DNA from: Pseudonocardia sp.
GTDB lineage: Bacteria > Actinomycetota > Actinomycetes > Mycobacteriales > Pseudonocardiaceae
Direction: 5' to 3'
Length of the DNA stretch: 64,000 nucleotides
Assembly: GCF_029263155.1 (NCBI RefSeq)
Contig: NZ_JAJCYB010000104.1
Span: 1 to 64,000, forward strand
Notes under the pieces: model-generated
What the model was told of the DNA's origin: nothing
The model's input: only the letters and a program-made list of their open reading frames with translations
The model's database searches: none
In this document: positions 54,857 through 62,242 of the stretch, in pieces
Numbering within the stretch: position 1 is the first letter of the stretch
Layout of the letters: the number at the start of each line of letters is the position of its first letter
Program-made: the position numbers and the translations under genes

Positions 54857-54882
54857 CTCGTGGCGCACCCCTCGGGCGTTAC
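54857..54882 (-). promoter_or_regulatory. SigD-type promoter P11 (B1-B2-kinase operon)
   Basis: -35 GTAACG (complement 54877-54882) preceded by ccc, 16 nt, -10 CGAG (complement 54857-54860). The leader to ATG 54795 is about 55 nt. Confidence 0.75.
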
Positions 54883-54903
54883 GGGCGATTCCGCCGGGGT
54901 CCG

Positions 54904-56418
54904 TCAATAGGCGCCACGGGACGACACGACAGCACCGAAGGTCCGCCAGAGGATCAGTGCGTCGAGCGCCAGGTTCCAGTTCTCCACGTACCGCAGGTCC
55001 AGCCGGACGGACTGCTCCCAGGACAGATCGCTGCGCCCGCTGATCTGCCACAGCCCGGTCAGGCCCGGCTTGACCAGGAGCCGGCGGCTCGCCTCCCGAC
55101 CGTAGGTCGCGACCTCCCGCGGCAGCGGCGGCCGCGGCCCGACCAGCGACATCGACCCGCCCAGCACGTTGACCAGCTGCGGCAGCTCGTCGAGGGAGAA
55201 CCGGCGCAGCAATGCACCGACGCGCGTGATCCGCGGGTCCCGCCTCATCTTGAACAGCGGTCCGGCGCCCTCGTCGTGGGTGACGAGGTCGGAGAGCTGC
55301 TGCTCGGCATCGACGATCATCGAGCGGAACTTCAGCATCGAGAACTCGCGGCCGTGCCGGCCGACGCGCGTCTGCCGGAAGAACACCGGCCCGCCGTCGA
55401 GCTTGACCGCGATCGCGATGGCCAGCACCAGCGGTGCGGCGAGCAGGAGAAGTAGCGCCGACCCGAGCCGGTCCATGATGTGTTTGGCGACCCAGGGCAC
55501 TCCGGTGAACGTCGGCCGGGTGAGCCGCAGCAGCGGGAGGCCGTCGACGGGGTCTACGTGCAGGCGCGGGCCGGCCACGTCCATCAGTCCCGGGTCGACG
55601 ACGAGCTCCGCGGTCAGATCCTCGATGCTCCAGGCCAGCTGGTGCAGCCGCCGCGACGTCCATCCCGGGGTGGGGCAGACCGCCACGACCCGGTGCCCGC
55701 CGCGGCGGGCCGTCTCGGCGACCGAGTCGAGGTCGCCCAGGACGGGGACGCCGAGAATATCCGCCCCGCCCGCGTCCGCCACCCCCGTCGGCGTGCAGAT
55801 CCCGGAGATCACCCACCCGCGCTTGGTGTCGCGCCTGGTCCGGTCGATCAGGTCGGTCACCGAATCGACGGTGCCGACCGCGAGCACCGGCAGCGCGCAG
55901 CGGCCCCTGGCGCGCATGCGGTGCAGCCGCGACCGCAGGACGAAGCGCCCGGCGACCGCGAGCGCCCCCGCCAGCGGCATCAGGCCGAACACCCAGGGAC
56001 GGGCAGCAGTCGCCTCGAACGCGAGGCTGAGCAGGCCCAGCACCACGGCGGCGGTGACGACGGCGCGGATCACCCGGCTGAACTCCTCGGAGCCCTGACC
56101 GAGCACATGGGGGTCCCAGGCCCGGCCGATGACCAGGCCGAACAGGATGAGGGCGCCCGCCAGCACCCCGACACCGGGAGCCACGTCACCGAACTGCGGG
56201 ATCACACTCCCCAACCCGAGCCGGTAGCCGAGCAGGACCGAGACCAGCACGGCGACGACGTCGTTCGCGATGGTTGCGACGGTGTAGCGGGTCTGCCATC
56301 GATCGCGGACGGTCAACGGCTCCGCGCGGTCAACACCCCGCGCGGCGGACGGGCCGCGCCCCCCATCGGGGACCGGGGTGCGCGACGCGGCCTTGCCGAG
56401 CCCGAGATGAGACGTCAT
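54904..56418 (-). CDS. EPS-initiating polyprenyl glycosylphosphotransferase (WcaJ/WbaP type)
   Basis: This 504-residue protein has four N-terminal membrane spans, a central Rossmann-like domain and the C-terminal bacterial sugar transferase domain: KLDGGPVFFRQTRVGRHGRE, KFRSM, RFSLDELPQL and GLTGLWQISGRSDLSWE. It transfers a sugar phosphate to undecaprenyl phosphate, the first step of EPS repeat synthesis. ATG 56418 follows gagggA; an in-frame ATG at 56442 lacks a site. It has its own promoter P12. Confidence 0.92.
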   Translation of the reverse strand: MTSHLGLGKAASRTPVPDGGRGPSAARGVDRAEPLTVRDRWQTRYTVATIANDVVAVLVSVLLGYRLGLGSVIPQFGDVAPGVGVLAGALILFGLVIGRAWDPHVLGQGSEEFSRVIRAVVTAAVVLGLLSLAFEATAARPWVFGLMPLAGALAVAGRFVLRSRLHRMRARGRCALPVLAVGTVDSVTDLIDRTRRDTKRGWVISGICTPTGVADAGGADILGVPVLGDLDSVAETARRGGHRVVAVCPTPGWTSRRLHQLAWSIEDLTAELVVDPGLMDVAGPRLHVDPVDGLPLLRLTRPTFTGVPWVAKHIMDRLGSALLLLLAAPLVLAIAIAVKLDGGPVFFRQTRVGRHGREFSMLKFRSMIVDAEQQLSDLVTHDEGAGPLFKMRRDPRITRVGALLRRFSLDELPQLVNVLGGSMSLVGPRPPLPREVATYGREASRRLLVKPGLTGLWQISGRSDLSWEQSVRLDLRYVENWNLALDALILWRTFGAVVSSRGAY

Positions 56419-56515
56419 GAATCCCTCGTTCCAGTTCCACAACCACCGCCGCCCGCCGCCCCGCGCCGCGCGACCGCTCTGGTGAGGTCACCCCGCTGAC
56501 CCGTCGAGGTACACA

Positions 56516-56542
56516 CTCGTACCGACCCCGGGTGCTCGTTAC
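56516..56542 (-). promoter_or_regulatory. SigD-type promoter P12 (initiating sugar transferase)
   Basis: -35 GTAACG (complement 56537-56542) in the context ccctgtaacg, 17 nt, -10 CGAG (complement 56516-56519). Confidence 0.7.
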
Positions 56543-56558
56543 AGGGCGACGCGTCCGA

Positions 56559-57677
56559 TCACGTCGTGGCCGTCGCAACCGCCCCGGAACCCGCGTCCAT
56601 CCAGCGCCCGCCGCATGCCTCGATCTCGGGAAGCGCGCGGCGCACCTCGGGCAGCAGGTCGGTGACGAACATCAGGACTACGTCCGGTCCCGCGGCGATC
56701 AGGTCGGACGGAGAGATGATGGGGACAGTGGTTCCGGGCATGCGGCAGCCATGCTTGGCCGGCGCCGCATCCGCAACTCCGAGCAGCAGGTCGTCGTGCA
56801 GGTCCGCGAGATAGAGCAGCGCGACCGCTCGGGACGCGGCGCTGTAGGCGTACACACGCTGGCCGGCCCCGCTCGCATCCTCGGCGAGCTGTCGCAACGC
56901 TGCGGTCGACGTGTCCACACCTTCCTGGAGCTTCTGCAGTGCCCGGGCGTCGAGCACCCCGGATGCCAGCTCGTCATCGACGATCCTGGCGACGGACGTG
57001 TCCGCCACCGCCCCTCTCCGCGCCGCGATCATCACCGTGCCGCCGTAGAGCGGGAACGACCATGCGCTGGTGACGCCCAGACCGCGCACCTCGAGCATGC
57101 CCAGCAGCGCCGGCAGGGAGTAGTACGCGTAGTGGCCCAGCCGGACGGCGTTCCACTGCTCCTCCCGCAGGATCGCCGCGAGCGAGTGGAACTGGAACAG
57201 GAGCACACCGTCGGGCGCCAGCCGGTCGACCAGCCGGTCGAGGGCCGCCGCCTGGTCCGTCGCGTGCATCATCCCGAACGTCCCGTCGACGACCACGTCG
57301 GCCACGGTGTCGTCCGCGACGAACCGCAGCCCGAGACTCTCCAGCTCCGCCTGCCAGGAGCCGCCGTGCGGCGTGGCGCCCTCCGCCACCGTGGCGCCCA
57401 CGGGCAGCAGACCCGCGGCGTGCGCGGTCGCGACGGCGTCGGCCCGCTGCCTGGCGAGCGCCGCAGGCTCCAGCCCCTCGGGCTCGTCAGGGATCTCGGC
57501 ATCGTCGGCGAGCTGCGCCAGACCGCACGCCGCGCACAGCCACAACCGAAGCGGGAACACCGGATCGGTCACCGGGTCGTCCAGCGGCGGGAAGTACTCG
57601 CAGGCGGGCTGCATCCCGAGGTCCAACACCAGATCGCCGGCGTCCGAACGGCAGAAGCGACAGGTGACGGCGCGCAT
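56559..57677 (-). CDS. C-methyltransferase-family protein with degenerate SAM motif
   Basis: This 372-residue protein keeps the N-terminal zinc site (CRFC ... CAACGLAQLA) and the C-terminal domain (YAYSAASRAVALLYLADL, VVLMFVTDLLPEV) of the sugar C-methyltransferase family. The SAM-binding glycine loop, normally like VVEIxSNDG, reads TVAEGATPHGG, so SAM binding is doubtful. It may be a non-methylating relative. ATG 57677 follows gagggga. Its start codon lies within the -35 region of the divergent promoter P13. Confidence 0.7.
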   Translation of the reverse strand: MRAVTCRFCRSDAGDLVLDLGMQPACEYFPPLDDPVTDPVFPLRLWLCAACGLAQLADDAEIPDEPEGLEPAALARQRADAVATAHAAGLLPVGATVAEGATPHGGSWQAELESLGLRFVADDTVADVVVDGTFGMMHATDQAAALDRLVDRLAPDGVLLFQFHSLAAILREEQWNAVRLGHYAYYSLPALLGMLEVRGLGVTSAWSFPLYGGTVMIAARRGAVADTSVARIVDDELASGVLDARALQKLQEGVDTSTAALRQLAEDASGAGQRVYAYSAASRAVALLYLADLHDDLLLGVADAAPAKHGCRMPGTTVPIISPSDLIAAGPDVVLMFVTDLLPEVRRALPEIEACGGRWMDAGSGAVATATT

Positions 57678-57701
57678 AACGATTCCCCTCGGTGGACCGA
57701 C
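57676..57701 (+). promoter_or_regulatory. SigD-type promoter P13 (3,5-epimerase gene)
   Basis: -35 ATAACG at 57676-57681, 16 nt, -10 CGAC at 57698-57701, ending 9 nt before ATG 57711. The -35 overlaps the start codon of the divergent 57677 gene. Confidence 0.65.
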
Positions 57702-57710
57702 TACTCCGGC

Positions 57711-58319
57711 ATGCAGGCACGCGAGATGTCGCTCCCGGGGGTGCTGCTGTTTCTCCCCACCCCGTTCCACGACGACCGGGGGTTCTTCACCCGGACCTTC
57801 GACGTCGGCGTGGCACGGGCCCACGGCCTACGGCCGGAGCTGTTCCTGCAGGACAGCCAGTCCCGGTCTCGCCGGGGCACCGTGCGCGGCCTGCACGGGA
57901 GGGGGGGCCGGGGTGAGTCGAAGCTCGTGCGTTGCGCTCGTGGAGCCGTGCACGACGTGCTCGTCGACGCACGGCCCGGATCGCCGTCGTTCGGCCAGCA
58001 GATGTCGGTGACACTGGACGACATCACGTTCGCCCACCTCTACGTCCCACCCGGGATCCTGCACGGATTCCAGGCCCTCACCGACCAGAGTGACGTGTGC
58101 TATCGGATCGACCGCGAGCACGATCCCGCTGAGGACCTGTCGGTCCGCTACGACGACCCCGACCTCGGCATCAGGTGGCCGCTGCCCGTCGAGGCCATCA
58201 GCAGGCGGGACCTCGAGGCGCGGTCATGGGCAGAGCTGGCGGAACGATCCGCGCCGACCTCCACCCAGCCCCTGCGCCGCCCCAGCTTCACCATCGCGGC
58301 CAGGGACGCGCCGACGTAG
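57711..58319 (+). CDS. rfbC: dTDP-4-dehydrorhamnose 3,5-epimerase family protein
   Basis: This 202-residue cupin has the RmlC pattern: FHDDRGFFTRTFD, RGLHGRGGRGESKLVRC with the active-site His, and YVPPGILHGFQAL. It epimerises a 4-keto-6-deoxysugar nucleotide. ATG 57711 lies 9 nt after the P13 -10 box, so the mRNA has almost no leader. The last 40 or so residues (from SWAELAERSAPTS) look unlike the family and overlap the broken FkbM gene on the other strand, suggesting that a deletion joined the two 3' ends. Confidence 0.82.
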   Translation: MQAREMSLPGVLLFLPTPFHDDRGFFTRTFDVGVARAHGLRPELFLQDSQSRSRRGTVRGLHGRGGRGESKLVRCARGAVHDVLVDARPGSPSFGQQMSVTLDDITFAHLYVPPGILHGFQALTDQSDVCYRIDREHDPAEDLSVRYDDPDLGIRWPLPVEAISRRDLEARSWAELAERSAPTSTQPLRRPSFTIAARDAPT

Positions 58320-58870
58320 TCGTTGGACCGCGCGTCGACCGCGTGCTGGGAGCGGGGGAAGTCCGGCGAGTACGGCACGGTCACGGCGCGGTCGGGCCCG
58401 AGGATGTCCTGGAACCCGATCACCACGACCCGCGGGTCCACCGCGTCGACCGACTCCCACACCCAGTAGTCCATGCCGTCGATGTCGATCGAGAGCAGGT
58501 CGATCTCGCCGGTCATCCCGTGCCCGCGCAGCAGGTCGTTCACGTTCTCCGCGGTGACGAACGAGTGCACGACCGTGGGCGGGTAACGCAGGTCGGGATC
58601 CCGGGCGTAGGCGCGCGCCGTGGCGGCGACCGTGCGCGGGTCACCCTCGACGAGCAACCCGGTCCAGCCGTGGTGCCGGATGAGGTTCGCGGTGCTGCGC
58701 CCCCACGGCGACGACGCACCGATGTCGACGAAGCGCCGGTCGGTGGCGCCGACGACGGCGAACAGAACAGCAGGATGCCGTCCTCGTCGGTGTCGCTGAA
58801 CACCCGGAACCCGACCTCGCACAGCGGCGGGAGGTCGGGTTCCGGCCCGCACCAGTTCGCGGTTGCGCAT
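58148..58870 (-). pseudogene. Broken FkbM-family methyltransferase gene
   Basis: From ATG 58870 the frame starts MRNRELVRAG and later reads RRFVDIGASSPWGRSTANL, EGDPRTVAATA and LLSIDIDGMDYWVW, the FkbM methyltransferase core. Between about 58841 and 58768 the conserved sequence (EPDLPPLCEVGFRVFSDTDE) is in a different frame, so two compensating indels are present. The 3' end also loses similarity at about 58280 and runs through the convergent epimerase gene. It is most simply a decaying gene; sequencing error in the ctgttctgttc tract could explain one of the shifts. Confidence 0.65.
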
Positions 58871-58921
58871 CGTCAGCCCCAGTGCGTGGTCACGCGGCGG
58901 CTTGGCGTAGGAAGGAACATC

Positions 58922-59992
58922 GTGACCACCCCATCCCAACCCCTGGGCATCGCTGTGATCGGCGCCGGCTACTGGGGACCGAACCTGGTCCGCAACGCCC
59001 AGGCCACCCCGGGCTTCCGCCTCCAGTACCTCTGTGACCTCGACGAGTCGCGGGCGAGGAGGGTGATCGGCGACTACTCCACCGTCGCCACCACCGCCTC
59101 GCTGGCCCAGGTCCTCGACGACCCGGCCGTCGACGCCGTCGCGATCGCCACCCCGGCCGCCACCCACTACGGGGTCGCGATGGCGGCGCTTCAGGCGGGC
59201 AAGCACGTGCTCGTGGAGAAGCCGCTGGCCCCCACGTTCGAGGAGGGCCGCGAGCTGGTGCTGACCGCCGAGCGCCACGGCCGCGTCCTCATGCTCGACC
59301 ACACCTTCTGCTACACCCCGACCGTGCAGCACCTGCGCACGATGGTGCGCGGCGGTGAGATCGGTGACCTGCAGTACCTGGACTCGGTGCGCATCAACCT
59401 GGGTCTCGTGCAACCCGACGTGGACGTGCTGTGGGACCTCGCCCCGCACGACCTGTCGATCATGGACGCGATCCTCCCGGACGACGTCACGATGGTGTCG
59501 GTGGCCGCGCACGGCGCCGACCCGGTCGGCGCGGGCCACGCCTGCGTCGCGCACCTCACCGTGTACCTGTCCAACGGCAGCCTGGCGCACGTACATGTGA
59601 ACTGGCTCTCCCCCACCAAGGTCCGCACGATCATGGTGGGCGGCTCGGCGCGGATGGTGGTCTGGGACGACCTGAGCCCCACCCAGCGCCTGTCGGTCTA
59701 CGACCGCGGCGTGGAGCGCATGGGCGCGGACCGGCTCGACGCCGAGGGCCGCGCCGCGACGATCGTGTCCTACCGCACCGGCGACATGGTGGCGCCCGCC
59801 CTGCAGGACCGCGAGGCGCTGCGCGGGGTGATGGCCGAGTTCGCCGCCTCGATCACCGAGGGACGCGCGCCGCTGACCGACGGCTGGTCGGGTCTGCGCG
59901 TGCTCGCCACGCTGGAGGCGGCGTCGGAGAGCCTGGGCAAGCAGGGCACACTCGTACCCATTCGTGGGGTCGAGCGGGAGGAGAACCGATGA
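58922..59992 (+). CDS. Gfo/Idh/MocA-family sugar-nucleotide oxidoreductase (WbpB-like)
   Basis: This 356-residue protein has the NAD site VIGAGYWGPNLVRN, EKP motif LVEKPLAPT and the substrate region WDLAPHDLSIMDA with His. In the WbpA-B-E-D pathway such an enzyme oxidises C3 of a UDP-N-acetylglucosaminuronate before amination. GTG 58922 follows aggaagga. It heads a tight operon with an epimerase, two aminotransferases and an acyltransferase. Confidence 0.88.
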   Translation: MTTPSQPLGIAVIGAGYWGPNLVRNAQATPGFRLQYLCDLDESRARRVIGDYSTVATTASLAQVLDDPAVDAVAIATPAATHYGVAMAALQAGKHVLVEKPLAPTFEEGRELVLTAERHGRVLMLDHTFCYTPTVQHLRTMVRGGEIGDLQYLDSVRINLGLVQPDVDVLWDLAPHDLSIMDAILPDDVTMVSVAAHGADPVGAGHACVAHLTVYLSNGSLAHVHVNWLSPTKVRTIMVGGSARMVVWDDLSPTQRLSVYDRGVERMGADRLDAEGRAATIVSYRTGDMVAPALQDREALRGVMAEFAASITEGRAPLTDGWSGLRVLATLEAASESLGKQGTLVPIRGVEREENR

Positions 59993-60972
59993 GTGCCGCA
60001 CAGGAGCTGACCGGCGGGCGGATGCTCGTGACCGGGGGCGCGGGCACGATCGGGTCGGCCGTGGTCGACCAGCTCGTGGCGGCCGGTGCGGCCGAGATCG
60101 TCGTCGTCGACAACTTCGCGCGCGGGCGCCGCGAGAACCTGGCCGACGCCGCCGCGGGCGGCACGCTGCGCATCGTCGAGGGCGACGTCAACGACCCCGC
60201 CCTGATGGCCGAGCTCAGCGCCGGGATCGACGTGGTGTTCCACCTCGCCGCACTGCGCATCACCCAGTGCGCCGAGCAGCCGCGGCTGGCGCTGGAGTCG
60301 CTGGTGGACGGCACGTTCACGGTGATCGAGGCCGCCGTGGCCGCCGGCGTGAAGAAGATCGTCGCGTCGTCGTCGGCGTCGGTGTACGGGCTCGCCGAGT
60401 CCTTCCCCACCACCGAGCGCCACCACCCGTACAACAACGACACGTTCTACGGCGCCGCGAAGGCGTTCAACGAGGGCATGCTGCGCAGCTTCCACGCGAT
60501 GAACGGCCTGGACTACGTCGCGCTGCGCTACTTCAACGTCTATGGCCCGCGCATGGACACCCACGGCGTCTACACCGAGGTGCTGATCCGCTGGATGGAG
60601 CGCATCGCCCGCGGCGAGCCCCCGCTGATCTTCGGCGACGGGCTGCAGACCATGGACTTCGTGCACGTCCACGACATCGCCCGCGCCAACCTGCTCGCCG
60701 CCCGCGCCGACGTCACCGACACGGTCTACAACATCGCCAGCGCGCAGGAGACCAGCCTGGTGGGGCTCGCCCGCGACCTGCTGGCCGCCATGGACTCCGA
60801 CCTGGAGCCCGAGTTCGGACCGGCCCGCGCGGTCAACGGCGTCACTCGCCGCCTCGCCGACATCTCCGCCGCCGAGCGCGACCTGGGCTGGCGCCCGGAG
60901 ATCGCGATGCGCGACGGCCTACGCGACCTGGTGGCCTGGTGGGCCGCCGAGAACGCGGTGACGCCGGCATGA
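59989..60972 (+). CDS. NAD-dependent UDP-sugar epimerase/dehydratase
   Basis: This 327-residue extended SDR has GGAGTIGSAVVDQL, SSSASVYGLAESF and the active-site YGAAK. It keeps a late FGDGLQTMDFVHVHDIA, typical of UDP-glucose/GlcNAc epimerases. ATG 59989 overlaps the oxidoreductase stop (ATGA) behind gggaggag. It probably sets the C4 configuration of the amino sugar. Confidence 0.9.
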   Translation: MSAAQELTGGRMLVTGGAGTIGSAVVDQLVAAGAAEIVVVDNFARGRRENLADAAAGGTLRIVEGDVNDPALMAELSAGIDVVFHLAALRITQCAEQPRLALESLVDGTFTVIEAAVAAGVKKIVASSSASVYGLAESFPTTERHHPYNNDTFYGAAKAFNEGMLRSFHAMNGLDYVALRYFNVYGPRMDTHGVYTEVLIRWMERIARGEPPLIFGDGLQTMDFVHVHDIARANLLAARADVTDTVYNIASAQETSLVGLARDLLAAMDSDLEPEFGPARAVNGVTRRLADISAAERDLGWRPEIAMRDGLRDLVAWWAAENAVTPA

Positions 60973-60986
60973 GCGGTCCCGCACCC

Positions 60987-61070
60987 GGCCGGACCACAGG
61001 TGAGATCGACGCCATCGGGGTTTCCGGGCGCCACAACCCCCACCACGTCGATCTCACCCGCTGTCCGGCC
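60987..61070 (+). terminator. 84-nt three-tier hairpin inside the amino-sugar operon
   Basis: Three nested perfect stems pair 60987-60994 with 61063-61070 (8 bp), 60999-61011 with 61046-61058 (13 bp) and 61017-61022 with 61035-61040 (6 bp). It fills the only large gap (121 nt) in an otherwise overlapping operon. It may reduce read-through into the two aminotransferases or protect the upstream mRNA. Confidence 0.65.
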
Positions 61071-61093
61071 CCCCACCAGGCAGCGGTGCGCCC

Positions 61094-62242
61094 GTGACGC
61101 GGCCCGTGATCCCCGTCATGCGCCCGCTGCTGGGCGAGGAGGAGGCGGCCGCGGTCGCCGAGGTCGTCCGCTCGGGCTGGGTGGCCCAGGGTCCGCGGGT
61201 CGCCGAGTTCGAGAAGGCGTTCGCCGCGTCGGTCGGCGCCGCGCACGGCGTGGCCGTGTCCTCCTGCACCACCGGGCTGCACCTGAGCCTGGTCCTGCTC
61301 GGGGTCGGGCCCGGCGACGAGGTCGTGGTGCCCTCGTTCTCGTTCATCGCCACCGCCAACGCCGTGCGCTACTGCGGTGCGACGCCGGTGTTCGCCGACG
61401 TACTCCGCTCCTCGGGCAACCTCGACCCCGCGGCGGTGGCCGCCGCGCTGACGCCGCGTACGAAGGCCGTGATGGCCGTGCACCAGGGCGGGCAGCCCTG
61501 CGACGTCGACGCGCTGCGTGCGGTATGCGGCGACATCCCGGTGATCGAGGACGCCGCCTGCGCCGCGGGCTCGCAGCTGCGCGGCCGGCCGGTGGGCGAG
61601 GGTGCACTGCTGGCCGCCTGGTCGTTCCATCCCCGCAAGCTGCTCACCACCGGTGAGGGCGGGATGATCACCACCGACGACGCCGAGTGGGCCGCGCGGC
61701 TGCGCAGGCTGCGCGAGCACGGCATGTCCGTCTCGGCCGCAGACCGACACGCGAGCGGGAAGGTCGTGCTCGAGGAGTACGCGGAGACCGCGTTCAACTA
61801 CCGCATGACCGACCTGCAGGCCGCGATGGGCCTGGTCCAGCTGGGCCGGCTGCCCGGCATGGTGGCGCGGCGCCGCGAGCTGGTGGCCCGCTACCGCGAG
61901 CTGCTCGCCCCGCTGGGCGTGCGGCCGGTGGAGGACCCGGAGTTCGGCGCCAGCAACCACCAGTCGTTCTGGGTGGAGCTGCCCGACGGCGCCCCCGCCG
62001 TGGTCGACGTGCTGGCCGGGCTGGCCGCCGCAGGCGTCTCCGCGCGGCGCGGGATCATGGCCGCGCACCGCGAGCCCGCCTACGCCGGGCACCCGCACGC
62101 GCCGCTGCCCGTCACCGAGCACCTCACCACCCGCACGCTGATCCTGCCCGTGCACCACGAACTGACCGATGCCGACCAGCAGCGCGTCGTCGACGCCCTC
62201 GCCGCCGCGCTGCTCCTCACCCCCGCCACCGGAGCATCGTGA
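61094..62242 (+). CDS. DegT/DnrJ/EryC1/StrS-family sugar aminotransferase
   Basis: This 382-residue PLP enzyme has VSSCTTGLHLSLVLL, VIEDAACAAGSQ with the PLP Asp and the Schiff-base Lys in SFHPRKLLTTGEGG. It aminates a keto-sugar nucleotide using glutamate. GTG 61094 follows the hairpin region. A second enzyme of the same family is encoded immediately downstream, so two different amination steps or sugars are likely. Confidence 0.9.
   Translation: MTRPVIPVMRPLLGEEEAAAVAEVVRSGWVAQGPRVAEFEKAFAASVGAAHGVAVSSCTTGLHLSLVLLGVGPGDEVVVPSFSFIATANAVRYCGATPVFADVLRSSGNLDPAAVAAALTPRTKAVMAVHQGGQPCDVDALRAVCGDIPVIEDAACAAGSQLRGRPVGEGALLAAWSFHPRKLLTTGEGGMITTDDAEWAARLRRLREHGMSVSAADRHASGKVVLEEYAETAFNYRMTDLQAAMGLVQLGRLPGMVARRRELVARYRELLAPLGVRPVEDPEFGASNHQSFWVELPDGAPAVVDVLAGLAAAGVSARRGIMAAHREPAYAGHPHAPLPVTEHLTTRTLILPVHHELTDADQQRVVDALAAALLLTPATGAS

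Noticed and set aside
58583-58588. GTAACG inside the broken FkbM gene
   Set aside because: The expected -10 position reads gcg, not CGA, and no gene starts downstream on that strand nearby.
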